Shown: positions 46,081 through 55,814, counted from the stretch's first letter. The stretch is 64,000 nt of DNA from Vibrio sp. SCSIO 43137 (GCF_028201475.1 NZ_CP116383.1:2480001-2544000), one strand, 5' to 3'. The notes: a model not told the origin generated them from the sequence alone. A program made the numbers and translations.

Positions 46081-46157
46081 GGCTACGTAGCTCAGTTGGT
46101 TAGAGCACATCACTCATAATGATGGGGTCACAGGTTCAAATCCCGTCGTAGCCACCA
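46081..46157 (+). tRNA. tRNA-Met (CAT), elongator, copy 1
   Basis: 77 nt with encoded CCA; anticodon loop CTCATAA. From memory it is nearly identical to E. coli elongator metT, with TTCAAAT in place of TTCGAAT in the T loop. Confidence 0.96.
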
Positions 46158-46196
46158 TTTCCTAAAAACATTTTATTAAGTGTTATTAGGAAATAT

Positions 46197-46281
46197 GCGG
46201 AAGTGGCGGAATTGGTAGACGCACCAGATTTAGGTTCTGGCGCCGCAAGGTGTGAGAGTTCAAGTCTCTCCTTCCGCACCA
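46197..46281 (+). tRNA. tRNA-Leu (TAG), copy 1
   Basis: 85 nt with the long variable arm of class II tRNAs; anticodon loop TTTAGGT; encoded CCA. It decodes CUN codons. Confidence 0.96.
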
Positions 46282-46289
46282 TATTTAGT

Positions 46290-46364
46290 TGGGCTATCGC
46301 CAAGCGGTAAGGCACCGGCTTTTGATGCCGGCATTCCCTGGTTCGAATCCAGGTAGCCCAGCCA
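46290..46364 (+). tRNA. tRNA-Gln (TTG), copy 1
   Basis: 75 nt; anticodon loop TTTTGAT; T loop TTCGAAT; encoded CCA. Confidence 0.96.
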
Positions 46365-46401
46365 TATTATTGATGGTTGAATTACTCGACGTCATAAACA
46401 G

Positions 46402-46459
46402 TTTGATACCAGCATTCCCTGGTTCCCTCTCTGTTTAAAGAACTCAGGTAGCCCAGCCA
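46402..46459 (+). pseudogene. tRNA-Gln remnant, first copy
   Basis: TTTGATACCAGCATTCCCTGGTTC and, after about 19 unrelated bases, CAGGTAGCCCAGCCA reproduce the 3' half of tRNA-Gln with an insertion inside the T loop (the first motif is given in two parts here: TTTGATACCAGC, ATTCCCTGGTTC). There is no 5' half. Confidence 0.78.
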
Positions 46460-46557
46460 TATTATTAATGATTGAGTTCAATCATTATTCAATAATAGTG
46501 TGAATAATACTGTTATTAGAGCTGAGATTGTATTATATTGTCTCGCTCAATTTAGAT

Positions 46558-46634
46558 GGCTACGTAGCTCAGTTGGTTAGAGCACATCACTCATAATGAT
46601 GGGGTCACAGGTTCAAATCCCGTCGTAGCCACCA
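46558..46634 (+). tRNA. tRNA-Met (CAT), elongator, copy 2
   Basis: 77 nt, identical to the copy at 46081. Confidence 0.96.
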
Positions 46635-46692
46635 TCATTTTGTTTAACGGTTTATACCAATTAACCGTTAGATAAATCAGAAAACTTGAGAC

Positions 46693-46777
46693 GCGGAAGT
46701 GGCGGAATTGGTAGACGCACCAGATTTAGGTTCTGGCGCCGCAAGGTGTGAGAGTTCAAGTCTCTCCTTCCGCACCA
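46693..46777 (+). tRNA. tRNA-Leu (TAG), copy 2
   Basis: 85 nt, identical to the copy at 46197. Confidence 0.96.
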
Positions 46778-46802
46778 TCTCACTGTTCTCTGATAAAAAT
46801 TT

Positions 46803-46887
46803 GCGGAAGTGGCGGAATTGGTAGACGCACCAGATTTAGGTTCTGGCGCCGCAAGGTGTGAGAGTTCAAGTCTCTCCTTCCGCACCA
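46803..46887 (+). tRNA. tRNA-Leu (TAG), copy 3
   Basis: 85 nt, identical copy, only 25 bp after the previous Leu gene. This is the one place where two Leu genes adjoin. Confidence 0.96.
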
Positions 46888-46914
46888 TTATTCTTTAGTG
46901 ATAAAGATTAGAGT

Positions 46915-46991
46915 GGCTACGTAGCTCAGTTGGTTAGAGCACATCACTCATAATGATGGGGTCACAGGTTCAAATCCCGTCGTAGCCACCA
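46915..46991 (+). tRNA. tRNA-Met (CAT), elongator, copy 3
   Basis: 77 nt, identical to the copy at 46081; last Met gene of the array. Confidence 0.96.
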
Positions 46992-47045
46992 TTTACAAAG
47001 TTCATTGGCTTTTACCAGTTAGCGGATGAACCAAACAGTTTGAGC

Positions 47046-47130
47046 GCGGAAGTGGCGGAATTGGTAGACGCACCAGATTTAGGTTCTGGCGCCGCAAGGT
47101 GTGAGAGTTCAAGTCTCTCCTTCCGCACCA
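47046..47130 (+). tRNA. tRNA-Leu (TAG), copy 4
   Basis: 85 nt, identical copy; paired with the Gln gene 9 bp downstream. Confidence 0.96.
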
Positions 47131-47139
47131 TTATTCAGT

Positions 47140-47214
47140 TGGGCTATCGCCAAGCGGTAAGGCACCGGCTTTTGATGCCGGCATTCCCTGGTTCGAATCC
47201 AGGTAGCCCAGCCA
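47140..47214 (+). tRNA. tRNA-Gln (TTG), copy 2
   Basis: 75 nt, identical to the copy at 46290; followed by a second tRNA-Gln remnant. Confidence 0.96.
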
Positions 47215-47252
47215 TTATTATCAGTGGTTGAATTACTCGACGTCATAAACAG

Positions 47253-47310
47253 TTTGATACCGACATTCCCTGGTTCCCTCTCTGTTTAAAGAACGCAGGT
47301 AGCCCCGCCA
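47253..47310 (+). pseudogene. tRNA-Gln remnant, second copy
   Basis: Nearly identical to the remnant at 46402-46459, with the same insertion in the T loop. Small differences (CCGAC for CCAGC, GCCCCGCCA for GCCCAGCCA) show that it has drifted since duplication. Confidence 0.78.
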
Positions 47311-47343
47311 CTATTTAAACTCTCTGGTTTTACCAAAGAGCAC

Positions 47344-47384
47344 AATATTAATAAGAGTCTCCAATTCTCTTATTAATTACAGAT
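47344..47384 (+). repeat. Spacer repeat, copy 1
   Basis: 41-bp repeat upstream of tRNA-Leu copy 5. It contains an 8-bp inverted repeat AATAAGAG/CTCTTATT. Also at 47568-47608 and 47818-47858. Confidence 0.8.
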
Positions 47385-47391
47385 ATAAGTT

Positions 47392-47476
47392 GCGGAAGTG
47401 GCGGAATTGGTAGACGCACCAGATTTAGGTTCTGGCGCCGCAAGGTGTGAGAGTTCAAGTCTCTCCTTCCGCACCA
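47392..47476 (+). tRNA. tRNA-Leu (TAG), copy 5
   Basis: 85 nt, identical copy; first of three tandem Leu-Gln units. Confidence 0.96.
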
Positions 47477-47485
47477 TTATTTAGT

Positions 47486-47560
47486 TGGGCTATCGCCAAG
47501 CGGTAAGGCACCGGCTTTTGATGCCGGCATTCCCTGGTTCGAATCCAGGTAGCCCAGCCA
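47486..47560 (+). tRNA. tRNA-Gln (TTG), copy 3
   Basis: 75 nt, identical to the copy at 46290. Confidence 0.96.
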
Positions 47561-47567
47561 CTATTAC

Positions 47568-47608
47568 AATATTAATAAGAGTCTCCAATTCTCTTATTAA
47601 TTACAGAT
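47568..47608 (+). repeat. Spacer repeat, copy 2
   Basis: Same 41 bp as at 47344, before tRNA-Leu copy 6, with the same inverted repeat. Confidence 0.8.
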
Positions 47609-47614
47609 TAAGTT

Positions 47615-47699
47615 GCGGAAGTGGCGGAATTGGTAGACGCACCAGATTTAGGTTCTGGCGCCGCAAGGTGTGAGAGTTCAAGTCTCTCCTTCCGCACCA
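47615..47699 (+). tRNA. tRNA-Leu (TAG), copy 6
   Basis: 85 nt, identical copy; second tandem unit. Confidence 0.96.
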
Positions 47700-47708
47700 T
47701 TATTCAGT

Positions 47709-47783
47709 TGGGCTATCGCCAAGCGGTAAGGCACCGGCTTTTGATGCCGGCATTCCCTGGTTCGAATCCAGGTAGCCCAGCCA
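47709..47783 (+). tRNA. tRNA-Gln (TTG), copy 4
   Basis: 75 nt, identical to the copy at 46290. Confidence 0.96.
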
Positions 47784-47817
47784 CTATTTAAAACTCTCTG
47801 GTTTTACAAAAGAGCAC

Positions 47818-47858
47818 AATATTAGTAAGAGTCTCCAATTCTCTTATTGATTACAGAT
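47818..47858 (+). repeat. Spacer repeat, copy 3
   Basis: Third copy of the 41-bp spacer, with two changes (AGTAAGAG, TTATTGATT). One arm of the inverted repeat is slightly weakened. Confidence 0.78.
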
Positions 47859-47864
47859 TAAGTT

Positions 47865-47949
47865 GCGGAAGTGGCGGAATTGGTAGACGCACCAGATTTA
47901 GGTTCTGGCGCCGCAAGGTGTGAGAGTTCAAGTCTCTCCTTCCGCACCA
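47865..47949 (+). tRNA. tRNA-Leu (TAG), copy 7
   Basis: 85 nt, identical copy; third tandem unit. Confidence 0.96.
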
Positions 47950-47958
47950 TTATTCAGT

Positions 47959-48033
47959 TGGGCTATCGCCAAGCGGTAAGGCACCGGCTTTTGATGCCGG
48001 CATTCCCTGGTTCGAATCCAGGTAGCCCAGCCA
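47959..48033 (+). tRNA. tRNA-Gln (TTG), copy 5
   Basis: 75 nt, identical copy; last gene of the array. Confidence 0.96.
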
Positions 48034-48068
48034 CTAATTATCTTGGTTGATTAATTCAGCCAAAGAAA

Positions 48069-48093
48069 AACTCGCTTTATGCGAGTTTTTTTG
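48069..48093 (+). terminator. Terminator of the tRNA array
   Basis: AACTCGC-TTTAT-GCGAGTT followed by a T-run. Confidence 0.9.
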
Positions 48094-48161
48094 TATCTGT
48101 ACAATTCTAATTAGCGGTTCTTAATCATAACTGCTTCCTCTTTCATCAGGCAGATATCAAT

Positions 48162-48187
48162 AAAAAACCCACCGCGAATTGGGTGGG
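48162..48187 (-). terminator. Terminator after ubiF
   Basis: On the minus strand CCCACCC-AATTCGC-GGTGGG followed by TTTTTT. It faces the tRNA terminator 70 bp away. Confidence 0.82.
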
Positions 48188-48239
48188 CTTATTCATGTTT
48201 GAGTTCGACATCTGCCAAACAACTTCTCAATACGGATAG

Positions 48240-49403
48240 CTATTTTAGTCCTAACGCATACTTCAATACTTGTTTCTTTATAGGCCCGGAGTTTTCAGCC
48301 GCTTTTAACGCAATATTTCTGATAAGTTTAACCGGCGCAATATCATTACTAAAGGTTGTATAGAAGAAGTCCATACCCGTTTGCATTAACAAGTTATCTG
48401 CCCTGCGGGCATTCTGATACTTCTCCATAGAGTGCTCTGACAATGCCTCTACTCCGTTTACAACGGATAATAACGCCGAGACATCTTTAAACCCAAGATT
48501 CACACCCTGTCCTGCCAACGGGTTAATGGTATGAGCAGCATCACCCAACAAAACACAGCGGTTGTTAAAGTAGCTTTGTGCATGCCTGCGGGTCAAAGGG
48601 AATGAACCAGACTGCAACACTTTGATATCACCTAGCTCAGCGGGGAAATGAAAAAGCACTTCCTGTCTCAATTGCTCGCTGTTCATCTTACTTAGCTGCC
48701 TGATGCGTTTTGGAGAGTCGTACCAGACAAGGGAACCTTGTCTTCCCGGAAGAGGCAGGAAAGAGCGCGGACCGGACGGAGTGAACCATTGCCATGTAAT
48801 ATCTTGCTGAGGCTTTTCTGTTTCAACGTTAATCAACATACATGACTGACGATAATCCCACGCTGTAATACCTATTCCTGCATCGGCTCTTACTTTTGAG
48901 TTAGCACCATCAGCACCAACAACCAATTGGGCTTCAAGCTCAACGCCGGACGAAAGTGTGACTAGGTTATGCTCAGGATAAAACTCAAGTGATGCCAATG
49001 AATCAGGGCAGAATATCTGCAAATTATCGTACAGCTCAAACTGCTGCCATAACCCCAGTTGTATCACTCTGTTCTCAATGATATAACCCAGTTGTTCCAG
49101 TTGCAGTTCATCACTATGAAATCGGGTACGGCACTCTTCATGTTCCCATGTTTCCAGACGGCGATAGGGGCAAACTCTCTTATCCTTGATGCTTTGCCAG
49201 GCATTGAGCTCTTTCAGCAGATCAACAGAAGCCATAGAGATAGCAGATACACGTACATCCATAGGCTGATGCTCAGCAAAAGCTTTCGGAGCTTTTCCTT
49301 CAACTAATGCGACTTTCCTGCCCTGCTTTGCCAGCCCTAATGCGGTTGCAGCACCGACCATACCGCCACCAACGACTACGATATCAAACTCTTGCTTCTG
49401 CAT
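48240..49403 (-). CDS. ubiF: Ubiquinone-biosynthesis flavin monooxygenase UbiF
   Basis: UbiF hydroxylates 3-demethoxyubiquinol in ubiquinone synthesis. The 387-residue flavoprotein has the FAD-binding GGGMVGAATALGLAKQG (about 12-28) and the second FAD motif GDAAHTINPLAGQGVNLG. The UbiH/UbiF/UbiI group cannot be split by motif alone. The choice rests on its place between a Met/Leu/Gln tRNA array and miaB, exactly as E. coli ubiF. Confidence 0.87.
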   Translation of the reverse strand: MQKQEFDIVVVGGGMVGAATALGLAKQGRKVALVEGKAPKAFAEHQPMDVRVSAISMASVDLLKELNAWQSIKDKRVCPYRRLETWEHEECRTRFHSDELQLEQLGYIIENRVIQLGLWQQFELYDNLQIFCPDSLASLEFYPEHNLVTLSSGVELEAQLVVGADGANSKVRADAGIGITAWDYRQSCMLINVETEKPQQDITWQWFTPSGPRSFLPLPGRQGSLVWYDSPKRIRQLSKMNSEQLRQEVLFHFPAELGDIKVLQSGSFPLTRRHAQSYFNNRCVLLGDAAHTINPLAGQGVNLGFKDVSALLSVVNGVEALSEHSMEKYQNARRADNLLMQTGMDFFYTTFSNDIAPVKLIRNIALKAAENSGPIKKQVLKYALGLK

Positions 49404-49694
49404 ACTTCCATCTCTTCGTATAACTGATTCGCCATTCTAAATTAAAACCGCCATATAACAGAATGTTTCAGAGTACTTTTTTAAACCGTAATAAATCACA
49501 GATAAAATATCTTCATCCGTATACACATAACCATAAAGTAAATAGGGTGGTTGTAGGCAAACCGATTTCATTGACAACACCTCTGGTCAGGTGGATTTTA
49601 AAGCAGTACAATACGCGGCTTGCCGACGATGTAGCCGGCAGCACTATGAGCAAACAAAGCTTAAACTAAAGAATTAATGACGAGCGAATGTAAC

Positions 49695-51119
49695 ATGAGT
49701 AAGAAACTGCTAATTAAAACTTGGGGTTGCCAGATGAACGAATATGATTCATCAAAAATGGCAGATCTGCTTAATGCCGCTAACGGCTATGAGCTGACAG
49801 AAGATCCTGACGAGGCAGATGTTCTACTTCTGAATACCTGTTCGATTCGTGAAAAAGCGCAAGAAAAAGTATTCCATCAGCTTGGGCGCTGGAAAACCCT
49901 CAAAGATAAGAAAGAGGGTGTGGTTATCGGTGTTGGCGGCTGTGTAGCAACACAGGAAGGCGATCATATCCGTGAGCGTGCCCCGTTTGTAGATGTTATT
50001 TTTGGCCCGCAAACCCTTCACCGCCTGCCGGAAATGATCAAAGCATCTCAGAACGATGATGCGCCTGTAATGGATATTTCTTTCCCTGAAATCGAAAAAT
50101 TTGACCGACTTCCTGAGCCTCGCGCTGAAGGTGCTACTGCTTTCGTATCTATTATGGAAGGTTGTTCTAAATACTGTACTTACTGTGTGGTTCCTTACAC
50201 ACGTGGTGAGGAAGTCAGCCGTCCTATGGACGATGTGCTATTTGAAGTAGCACAGCTTGCTGAACAAGGTGTAAGAGAAGTCAACCTGCTTGGTCAAAAC
50301 GTAAACGCCTACAGAGGCCCGACGCACGACGGCGAAATCTGTTCATTCGCTGAACTACTGCGTCTTGTGGCATCTATTGACGGTATCGACAGGCTTCGCT
50401 TTACCACCAGCCACCCGCTGGAATTTACCGACGACATTATTGCCGTGTATGAAGACACACCAGAACTGGTGAGCTTCCTGCACCTTCCGGTACAGAGTGG
50501 TTCTGACCGTATTCTGACTATGATGAAGCGCCCGCATACCGCTATCGAATATAAATCGATTATCCGTAAGCTGAGAAAAGCTCGTCCTGATATTCAGATC
50601 AGTTCTGACTTTATCGTCGCTTTCCCGGGTGAGACTGACAAAGATTTTCAGGACACAATGAAGCTGATCAGAGACGTCGATTTTGATATGAGCTTTAGCT
50701 TTATCTTCTCTCCACGTCCGGGAACGCCAGCGGCAGATTACCCTTGTGACCTGTCTGAAGATGAGAAGAAACAACGCCTGTATGAGCTACAACAGCAGGT
50801 AAACAGTCAGGCGATGAGATACTCCCGTCAAATGCTAGGCACTGAGCAGCGTGTTCTGGTGGAAGGCCCGTCTAAAAAGAACCTGATGGAGCTGAGAGCA
50901 CGTACAGAGAATAACCGTGTTGTAAACTTCGAAGGTTCTGTCGATCTGATTGGTCAGTTTGTTGATGTGAACATTACCGATGTGTTCCCTAACTCCCTTC
51001 GTGGTGAGCTGGTAAGAACCGAAAATGAAATGAATTTGCGTGTGGCTATGTCTCCTTCTGCAATGATGAAGAAGGCTAAAAAAGAGGATGAGCTGGGTGT
51101 GGCAACCTTCACACCATAG
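49695..51119 (+). CDS. miaB: tRNA methylthiotransferase MiaB
   Basis: MiaB converts i6A37 to ms2i6A37 in tRNAs, using radical SAM chemistry. The start at ATG 49695 ([20 protein letters not shown]) gives 474 residues; an ATG six codons upstream is less likely. The N-terminal cluster cysteines are C12, C49 and C83; the radical-SAM cysteines are C157, C161 and C164. A C-terminal TRAM domain is present. The 290-bp gap to ubiF holds no credible gene. Confidence 0.97.
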   Translation: MSKKLLIKTWGCQMNEYDSSKMADLLNAANGYELTEDPDEADVLLLNTCSIREKAQEKVFHQLGRWKTLKDKKEGVVIGVGGCVATQEGDHIRERAPFVDVIFGPQTLHRLPEMIKASQNDDAPVMDISFPEIEKFDRLPEPRAEGATAFVSIMEGCSKYCTYCVVPYTRGEEVSRPMDDVLFEVAQLAEQGVREVNLLGQNVNAYRGPTHDGEICSFAELLRLVASIDGIDRLRFTTSHPLEFTDDIIAVYEDTPELVSFLHLPVQSGSDRILTMMKRPHTAIEYKSIIRKLRKARPDIQISSDFIVAFPGETDKDFQDTMKLIRDVDFDMSFSFIFSPRPGTPAADYPCDLSEDEKKQRLYELQQQVNSQAMRYSRQMLGTEQRVLVEGPSKKNLMELRARTENNRVVNFEGSVDLIGQFVDVNITDVFPNSLRGELVRTENEMNLRVAMSPSAMMKKAKKEDELGVATFTP

Positions 51120-51204
51120 TCAAGTCACCATTTAGCGCTATACTTAATAAAAGCCTAGAGCCCGGTCGAAGTCGGGCTCAGTAGCGGCAAACAGAGAGGT
51201 AAAA

Positions 51205-52297
51205 TTGAGCAATAAAATTGTTACGCTAGAGATAGATCTGGAACCTTCTGATAATCACAGATTATCCAGCCTTTGTGGCCCATTCGACGACAACATCAAA
51301 CATCTGGAACGCCGTCTCGGTGTTGAAATTAACCACCGCGGCAACGCATTCTCCATTGTAGGTAAACCGCATACTGCGGCAGCAGCACTGGACATTATTA
51401 AAACCGTTTACGTTGATACGGCTCCGGTCAAGGGCGCTATTCCGGATATAGAACCAGAACAGATCCACCTTGCCATCAAAGAATCCGGTGTTCTGGAACA
51501 GACCACTGAATCAAATATTGAGCACGGCAAAGAGGTCTTTATTAAGACCAAAAAAGGTGTCATTAAACCGCGTACTCCAAATCAGGCGCAATATCTGGTC
51601 AATATGGTCACTCACGATATCAGTTACGGTATCGGCCCTGCCGGTACGGGTAAAACCTATCTGGCCGTTGCTGCAGCTGTAGATGCACTGGAACGTCAGG
51701 AGATCCGCCGTATTTTGCTTACCCGTCCGGCAGTGGAAGCCGGCGAGAAACTGGGGTTTCTGCCCGGTGATCTGAGCCAGAAAGTAGACCCTTATCTTCG
51801 TCCCCTGTATGACGCACTGTTTGAAATGCTTGGCTTTGAGCGGGTAGAAAAGCTTATCGAGCGTAATGTTATTGAAGTAGCGCCGTTGGCGTACATGCGC
51901 GGCCGTACCTTAAACGATGCCTTTATTATTCTTGATGAGAGCCAGAACACCACTGTCGAACAGATGAAAATGTTCCTGACCCGTATTGGCTTTAATTCAA
52001 GGGCAGTGATTACCGGTGATGTTACTCAGATTGATTTACCAAGAGGGGGCGAAATCCGGTCTGCGTCACGCTATCGAAGTGCTCTCTGAGGTAGATGAAA
52101 TAAGCTTTAACTTCTTCCAGGCCGATGATGTTGTTCGTCACCCTGTGGTCGCCAGAATTGTAAACGCCTACGAGAAATGGGAAGCCAAAGATCAGAAAGA
52201 GCGCAAAGAGTACGAAAAGCGTCGTCGTGAAGAGCGTGAAGCCCTTCAGGCAGCTGCACAAGTACTCTCCCCCGCGACTCAGGAAGCAGAAAAATAA
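51205..52297 (+). pseudogene. ybeZ: PhoH-family ATPase YbeZ, single-base frameshift
   Basis: YbeZ is a PhoH-type ATPase working with YbeY in RNA metabolism. The frame from TTG 51205 (AGAGAGG upstream) carries the KH-like N terminus, Walker A GPAGTGKT and FIILDESQNTT. It then runs to a premature stop at 52089 after QIDLPRGGEIRSASRY. The normal C terminus (KSGLRHAIEVLSEVDEISFN and onward) continues in the +1 frame to 52297. The shift lies at a run of five G (52045-52049), where four G would restore DLPRGAKSGLRH and a 363-residue protein. It could be a real mutation, phase-variable tract or sequencing error. The stop overlaps the ybeY start (TAATG). Confidence 0.88.
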
Positions 52298-52758
52298 TGG
52301 CTATCGAACTGGATTTACAAATCGCGACAGAAGCACAAGACAAACTACCCGGCAAACAAGAGTTTCAGCTCTGGCTGGATAGTGCGGTCTCTCTGTTTCA
52401 GCAAGACGCAGAGGTCACTATCAGGCTGGTCGATGCAGAAGAGAGTCAGCAGCTCAACTCTGAGTATCGCGGCAAAGATAAACCTACCAATGTGCTCTCC
52501 TTCCCGTTTGAAGCACCTCCGGGTATTGAACTTAACCTGCTGGGTGACTTAATCATCTGTAAACAGGTGGTTGAAACAGAAGCGAGTGATCAAGGTAAAC
52601 CATTGAACGCACACTGGGCGCATATGGTTGTACATGGTGCCCTTCATCTGCTAGGTTATGATCATATTGCTGATGATGAAGCCGAAGAGATGGAATCTCT
52701 GGAGACAGAAATCATGCAGAAAATGGGTTTTGATGATCCTTATATTGAAGAAAAATAA
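52297..52758 (+). CDS. ybeY: Endoribonuclease YbeY
   Basis: YbeY is a metal-dependent endoribonuclease in 16S rRNA maturation and ribosome quality control. The 153 residues include the zinc site H113, H117 and H123 in [11 protein letters not shown]. It overlaps the ybeZ stop as TAATG, so its translation may suffer from the upstream premature stop, which leaves about 200 nt untranslated before it. Confidence 0.96.
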   Translation: MAIELDLQIATEAQDKLPGKQEFQLWLDSAVSLFQQDAEVTIRLVDAEESQQLNSEYRGKDKPTNVLSFPFEAPPGIELNLLGDLIICKQVVETEASDQGKPLNAHWAHMVVHGALHLLGYDHIADDEAEEMESLETEIMQKMGFDDPYIEEK

Positions 52759-52831
52759 GGATTGGCAGAGAGCAAACTCTCTCTGCTGAGTGTGCTATCA
52801 CACATCTGATAGCGTTTGACTATGAGAAAAT

Positions 52832-53725
52832 ATGAACGACGACAATGCGCCCAGTTCCGAAGGGAACAGTGGCAAATCAGAAGGTCCGAGTAGAAAGTCC
52901 TTCTTTGAACGCCTTGGAAAAATATTTCAGGGAGAGCCTCAGGATCGACAGGAACTGGTAGATGTAATCCGGGATTCTGAAGAGAATGATCTGATAGACC
53001 ATGATACCCGAGACATGCTTGAGGGTGTAATGGAAATTTCTGAGATGCGGGTAAGGGATATTATGATACCGCGCTCTCAGATGGTGACAGTAGAGAAAGA
53101 GCAGAATTTAGATGAGCTCATCGCTGTTATCACAGAAGCTCAACACTCCCGCTACCCGGTCATTAGCGAAGACAAAGACCATGTAGAAGGCATTCTGTTA
53201 GCGAAGGACTTAATCAAATATCTTGGGTCAGACAGTGAACCATTCCAGATCAGTGAAGTCATAAGACAAGCTGTTGTTGTACCGGAAAGTAAACGGGTTG
53301 ACCGGCTGCTGAAAGAGTTCCGCGAAGAGCGTTACCACATGTCTATCGTTGTTGATGAGTTTGGCGGTGTTTCCGGCCTTGTTACCATCGAAGATATCCT
53401 CGAAGAGATTGTCGGCGAGATCGAAGATGAGTTCGATGACGAGGAAGAAGCAGAAATCCGCAAACTTAGTAAGCACACCTTTGCCGTCAAAGCCCTGACC
53501 ACCATAGAAGAGTTTAACGAAACCTTCGGAACTCAGTTTAGTGATGACGAAGTGGATACCATTGGTGGCATGGTTATGACCACATTTGGTCATCTGCCTA
53601 CACGTGGTGAAGTGGTTGAAATAGAGAACTACAGCTTTAAAGTCACCTCAGCAGACAATCGCAGGGTTGTACAACTGCAGGTAACCATACCGGATGGTGA
53701 AACTTCAACCTTAGTTGAAGACTAA
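52832..53725 (+). CDS. corC: CorC/YbeX family protein with CBS domains
   Basis: The 297-residue cytoplasmic protein has two CBS domains (about 70-190, beginning [20 protein letters not shown]) and a C-terminal CorC/HlyC domain. Family members are linked to magnesium/cobalt efflux, and in E. coli YbeX also to ribosome function. It lies between ybeY and lnt, as in E. coli. Confidence 0.94.
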   Translation: MNDDNAPSSEGNSGKSEGPSRKSFFERLGKIFQGEPQDRQELVDVIRDSEENDLIDHDTRDMLEGVMEISEMRVRDIMIPRSQMVTVEKEQNLDELIAVITEAQHSRYPVISEDKDHVEGILLAKDLIKYLGSDSEPFQISEVIRQAVVVPESKRVDRLLKEFREERYHMSIVVDEFGGVSGLVTIEDILEEIVGEIEDEFDDEEEAEIRKLSKHTFAVKALTTIEEFNETFGTQFSDDEVDTIGGMVMTTFGHLPTRGEVVEIENYSFKVTSADNRRVVQLQVTIPDGETSTLVED

Positions 53726-53758
53726 TACCTCCTAACCTGAACAATACGATTGTAAAAG

Positions 53759-55282
53759 ATGATGCTCAAACTGACTCATCGCCTGATACGGCCAGCAATG
53801 GCCGTTTTTGTTGGCGCCTCCACAACCTTAGCTTTTGCTCCTTACTCAATCTGGCCTCTGGCTATTATTAGCCCCGCGTTGCTGTTATTGCTTTTAAATA
53901 AGGCCTCTGCCCGTTCTGCTGCATTTACCGGCTTTTTCTGGGGGTTAGGTCAGTTCGCCACAGGAATCAGCTGGGTACAGGTTAGCATCGATAATTTCGG
54001 CGGCATGCCTAAAATTGCCAGCCTGACGTTAATGTTTCTGCTGGTTTCCTATCTTTCTCTCTACCCCATGCTTTTTGCTGGTTTACTAAACCGCTATTTC
54101 AAAGGCAATACAGCAGTACGATTCTTTCTGGCCGTACCGGCACTTTGGCTAATCAGTGACTTTGCCCGCGGCTGGGTTATGACCGGCTTCCCGTGGCTAT
54201 GGCTCGGCTATAGTCAGATAGACAGTCCGTTAAGTAGTTTCGCTCCGGTTGGCGGCGTTCAGTTAATCACGCTTGCCATAACATTATGTAGTTCAGCTCT
54301 GGCATATTCGGTAATAACCCGACGCTTCTATTCTCTGTTACTGCCAGTCGTTATATTTGCCACCGCATTCGGTCTGAACCAGATAAGTTGGGTGGAAGAA
54401 AACCAGAGTGATCAGACTAAAATCTCCCTGATTCAGGGTAATATTTCCCAGCAGTTAAAATGGTTACCTAGCCAGCGCTGGCCAACCCTGATGAAGTATC
54501 TGGATCTCAGCAGAAAGAACTGGTCATCGGATATTATTATCTGGCCGGAAGCGGCGATTCCTGCACTGGAGAAAGAGCTGCCCAGCTTCCTGAGAAATGT
54601 TGATTCAGCAGCCCGTCAAAATAACAGTGCCCTGATTACCGGAGTGGTAACCCGCAACGATAAAGGCCGCTTTTACAACAGCATTATTACTTTGGGAGAA
54701 ACTCCCAGCGGTGAATACGACTACAATACTCAGCCAAGATACAACAAACATCACCTGCTGCCCTTTGGCGAGTTTGTTCCATTTGAAGAGATACTTCGCC
54801 CGTTAGCACCCTTGTTTAATCTGCCTATGTCCTCCTTTAGCCGCGGTGACTATATCCAACAGAACGTGATTGCCAACGGCCGTCATCTGGCACCGGCACT
54901 CTGTTACGAGATTATCTTTAGTGATCAGGTAAGGAAGAATGTAACGGAACAGACAGACTTTATTCTGACCCTATCTAATGATGCATGGTTTGGCCACTCT
55001 ATCGGCCCGTTACAGCATATGGAGATGGCACGAATGCGGGCACTGGAACTGGGTAAGCCTTTGATTCGCTCCACCAACAACGGCGTTACAGGCATAACCG
55101 ATTATCAAGGCAAAATTATCGCTCAGGTGCCTCAGTTTGAAACACAGGTACTTACCGCAAATGTGGCTTCAACAACCGGTATGACGCCTTACTATACGCT
55201 GGGTAACTGGCCGGTATGGCTGTTCCTGATAGTTTCCGCCGTTATCTGTTTGTTTAACAGGCATAGCCTTAAATCTGCATAA
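53759..55282 (+). CDS. lnt: Apolipoprotein N-acyltransferase
   Basis: Lnt adds the third acyl chain to lipoproteins in the inner membrane. The 507-residue protein has about six hydrophobic segments before the nitrilase-like periplasmic domain, and a final TM helix near the C terminus. The catalytic triad is visible as E264 (WPEAAIP), K330 ([11 protein letters not shown]) and C382 (LCYEIIF). Confidence 0.96.
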   Translation: MMLKLTHRLIRPAMAVFVGASTTLAFAPYSIWPLAIISPALLLLLLNKASARSAAFTGFFWGLGQFATGISWVQVSIDNFGGMPKIASLTLMFLLVSYLSLYPMLFAGLLNRYFKGNTAVRFFLAVPALWLISDFARGWVMTGFPWLWLGYSQIDSPLSSFAPVGGVQLITLAITLCSSALAYSVITRRFYSLLLPVVIFATAFGLNQISWVEENQSDQTKISLIQGNISQQLKWLPSQRWPTLMKYLDLSRKNWSSDIIIWPEAAIPALEKELPSFLRNVDSAARQNNSALITGVVTRNDKGRFYNSIITLGETPSGEYDYNTQPRYNKHHLLPFGEFVPFEEILRPLAPLFNLPMSSFSRGDYIQQNVIANGRHLAPALCYEIIFSDQVRKNVTEQTDFILTLSNDAWFGHSIGPLQHMEMARMRALELGKPLIRSTNNGVTGITDYQGKIIAQVPQFETQVLTANVASTTGMTPYYTLGNWPVWLFLIVSAVICLFNRHSLKSA

Positions 55283-55291
55283 CCTGACAGC

Positions 55292-55318
55292 AAAAAGCAG
55301 CCCTGAGAGGCTGCTTTT
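55292..55318. terminator. Terminator between lnt and ybeL
   Basis: AAAAGCAGCC and GGCTGCTTTT pair around a short loop. It is symmetrical and can serve both convergent genes. Confidence 0.82.
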
Positions 55319-55343
55319 ACAATTGCAGTTGTCACTGCCGCTT

Positions 55344-55814
55344 CTAAGGCTTCAATGCAATTCTGGTAAACTCTTTACAACCGCACTGGCTGCAGGACTC
55401 AATCACCGTCGGATGAATATACTTGGTTTTATGTCCGCACTTTTCGCAAATGAGGTGACCTAAGCCAATCACATCTCCCGCTTTGTATACCCCCTGATGG
55501 TCAAGGTCTTCAAACAGCTCTACCCACTCCACTTTAGTGCGGTCAGTAATGTCCAGCAGTGCCTGCCAGATGGAATCTGTTACCATAATAGAAAACGGGC
55601 TGTCTTTGCTCTCCTGATAGTTATCAGCAAACTCCTTTAAATCCGCCTTCATATAAGCTGAAATAAGTGACAGCTCATCTTTAGTCATATCACTGGCAGC
55701 CTGAGCAACTTCACCGGAAGTTTCCAATACCTTATTTAGCTCTTCAGGGCTGTGCTTTATGGTTTCTACTACTTCCTTAAACTTCTCTTCATAGCCGTGT
55801 TTACGCTTTGGCAT
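55344..55814 (-). CDS. ybeL: Zinc-ribbon protein YbeL (DUF1451)
   Basis: The 156-residue acidic, helical protein ends in a zinc ribbon made of two CxxC pairs (CEKCGHKTKY and CSQCGCKEF). Length and layout match E. coli YbeL, which also sits next to leuS. The function is unknown. Confidence 0.9.
   Translation of the reverse strand: MPKRKHGYEEKFKEVVETIKHSPEELNKVLETSGEVAQAASDMTKDELSLISAYMKADLKEFADNYQESKDSPFSIMVTDSIWQALLDITDRTKVEWVELFEDLDHQGVYKAGDVIGLGHLICEKCGHKTKYIHPTVIESCSQCGCKEFTRIALKP

Noticed and set aside
46081..48033. CRISPR-like regular repeats
   Set aside because: The repeats are whole tRNA genes with conserved cloverleafs; there are no short repeats with unique spacers.
49463..49669. 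Small frame (68 aa) before miaB
   Set aside because: No Shine-Dalgarno, no recognisable family, and the region is probably the miaB leader.
52041..52060. Programmed frameshift in ybeZ
   Set aside because: Restoring the frame would need a +1 shift. I see no slow codon, stop or stimulatory element at the site, and the family is not known to use recoding.
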